Origin: Proteiniphilum propionicum
GTDB taxonomy: Bacteria > Bacteroidota > Bacteroidia > Bacteroidales > Dysgonomonadaceae
Direction: 5' to 3'
DNA length: 64,000 nucleotides
NCBI RefSeq assembly: GCF_022267555.1
Contig: NZ_CP073586.1
Location: forward strand, 2,099,501 to 2,163,500
Below are positions 63,318-64,000 of the stretch, piece after piece. Numbering within the stretch: position 1 is the first letter of the stretch; every line of letters starts with the position of its first letter. The translations under genes were made by a program, and so were the position numbers. The notes under the pieces were generated by a model. The model saw only the letters and a list, made by a program, of their open reading frames with translations. It was not told the origin of the DNA and searched no databases.

Positions 63318-64000
63318 ATGAAATTACCCAACGATTTTACCAAATCTGTCAGGCCTTTATTGGAAGATGAAACGGAATCATTCCTTACAGCGCTAACTGG
63401 CGATGCGCCGATAAGCATCCGCCTGAACCCGGTTAAAACGGAACGCAATCCTATGGCATTTGCAGAGCCGGTGCAACGTGTTCCATGGTCCCGATGGGGA
63501 TTTTATCTGGAAGAACGTCCGGCTTTCACATTCGATCCTCTATTCCACAGCGGGTATTACTATGTGCAGGAAGCCTCTTCAATGTTTATAGAGCATATTG
63601 TGCGGCAATTATTTACACATCCGGTAACCTGCCTCGATTTGTGTGCTGCTCCCGGGGGGAAATCGCTCTCCATTCTTTCCTCACTTTCCGAAGGAAGCCT
63701 GCTGGTTAGCAATGAAGTGGTCCGTCAGCGTGCCAATGTATTATCCGAGACAATTGCAAAATCAGGATATTCCAACGTAATGGTCACAAATAACGCTCCA
63801 AACGAATTTAACAGTTTCCCTCAACTTTTCGATTTTATACTTGTTGATGCACCCTGCTCCGGTGAAGGGATGTTTCGTAAAGATAAGGAGGCGATAAGTG
63901 AGTGGTCCGTAAACAGTGTGCGACTATGTGCAGCACGGCAAAAAGATATTTTGAACGATGTGTGGCCGGCTCTCAAACCCGGAGGAGTGCTTGTTTACAG
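63318..64000 (+). CDS. NOL1/NOP2/Sun (RsmF-like) rRNA cytosine-C5 methyltransferase, partial at the window end
   Basis: The visible 227 residues include the N-terminal ISIRLNPVKT, YYVQEASSMF, the SAM-binding LDLCAAPGGKSLSILSS (about 114-130), LVDAPCSGEGMFRKD with the catalytic PCS motif, and ARQKDILNDVWPALKPGG. These mark an rRNA m5C methyltransferase of the RsmF/RsmB-related group. The C-terminus, which would hold any PUA-like RNA-binding domain, lies beyond the window. The frame is open to the last base. Confidence 0.92.
   Translation, partial: MKLPNDFTKSVRPLLEDETESFLTALTGDAPISIRLNPVKTERNPMAFAEPVQRVPWSRWGFYLEERPAFTFDPLFHSGYYYVQEASSMFIEHIVRQLFTHPVTCLDLCAAPGGKSLSILSSLSEGSLLVSNEVVRQRANVLSETIAKSGYSNVMVTNNAPNEFNSFPQLFDFILVDAPCSGEGMFRKDKEAISEWSVNSVRLCAARQKDILNDVWPALKPGGVLVY

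Noticed and set aside
1-64000. tRNA or rRNA genes, prophage, intact IS or a defence system
   Set aside because: I looked through the larger non-coding gaps for cloverleaf structures, terminal repeats, integrase, Cas and restriction-modification motifs and saw none; only the transposase relic at 7815-8195 is mobile in origin.

Overview
The window looks like a chromosomal segment of a Bacteroidales bacterium (phylum Bacteroidota). The evidence is threefold. Promoters follow the Bacteroidetes pattern (-7 TAnnTTTG, with or without -33 TTTG). Several gene neighbourhoods are typical of the order: cmk-ispH beside pfkA, pdxJ-exbB-exbD-tonB opposite nadK, and methylmalonyl-CoA decarboxylase genes with an OadG carrying a lamin-tail domain. 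MurA carries Asp at the usual Cys position. The gene set fits a sugar- and amino-acid-fermenting anaerobe (KorAB, sodium-pump decarboxylase, a POT peptide transporter, proline catabolism). A family such as Dysgonomonadaceae is possible but unproven.

Region 1 (1-18.9 kb, all minus strand) is a rhamnoside-utilisation locus. The order of transcription is rhaB, rhaA, rhaT, an AraC regulator, a GH78 rhamnosidase, a GH127/GH78 chimeric pseudogene, a short GH78-like enzyme, a discoidin-domain pseudogene cut by an IS4-type transposase relic, a GH71/99-like enzyme, a GH20 hexosaminidase, a GH106 rhamnosidase and an MBL-fold lipoprotein that runs off the left edge. The window contains no SusC/SusD pair and no rhamnulose-1-phosphate aldolase inside the operon. 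Genes between 8.2 and 11.5 kb are decaying.

Region 2 (19.1-31.7 kb, plus strand) is transcribed divergently from rhaB behind an excellent Bacteroidetes promoter. It encodes a complete 2-oxo-acid dehydrogenase complex (E2, E3, fused E1 alpha-beta), a PHP-domain protein, a class II aldolase fused to a SrlD-like dehydrogenase, an L-sorbose-1-phosphate reductase homologue, a tandem class II aldolase whose second domain has lost its metal and catalytic residues, and a lipoate-protein ligase. I read it as a self-contained route from a phosphorylated sugar or polyol to an acyl-CoA. It is the best candidate here for an undescribed pathway. Its substrate is unknown; one simple possibility is that it supplies the aldolase missing from the rhamnose operon.

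Region 3 (31.8-64 kb) is mostly housekeeping: a radical SAM protein, ribosomal protein S1 with a long repetitive tail, DJ-1/TonB/ExbD/ExbB/PdxJ, a shortened ACT-like protein that has lost its CBS domains, NadK, a sodium-pumping methylmalonyl-CoA decarboxylase cluster with two OadB copies and an unannotated 55-residue gamma-like peptide, methylmalonyl-CoA epimerase, PfkA, IspH, Cmk, a SMUG2-like glycosylase, the divergent PruA/PutA pair, KorAB, MurA, MurB, an RsmI-like methyltransferase, a POT transporter, a secreted sugar isomerase/epimerase-like protein behind a perfect 16-bp palindrome, and the start of a NOL1/NOP2/Sun rRNA methyltransferase. No tRNA, rRNA, CRISPR array or intact insertion sequence was seen.
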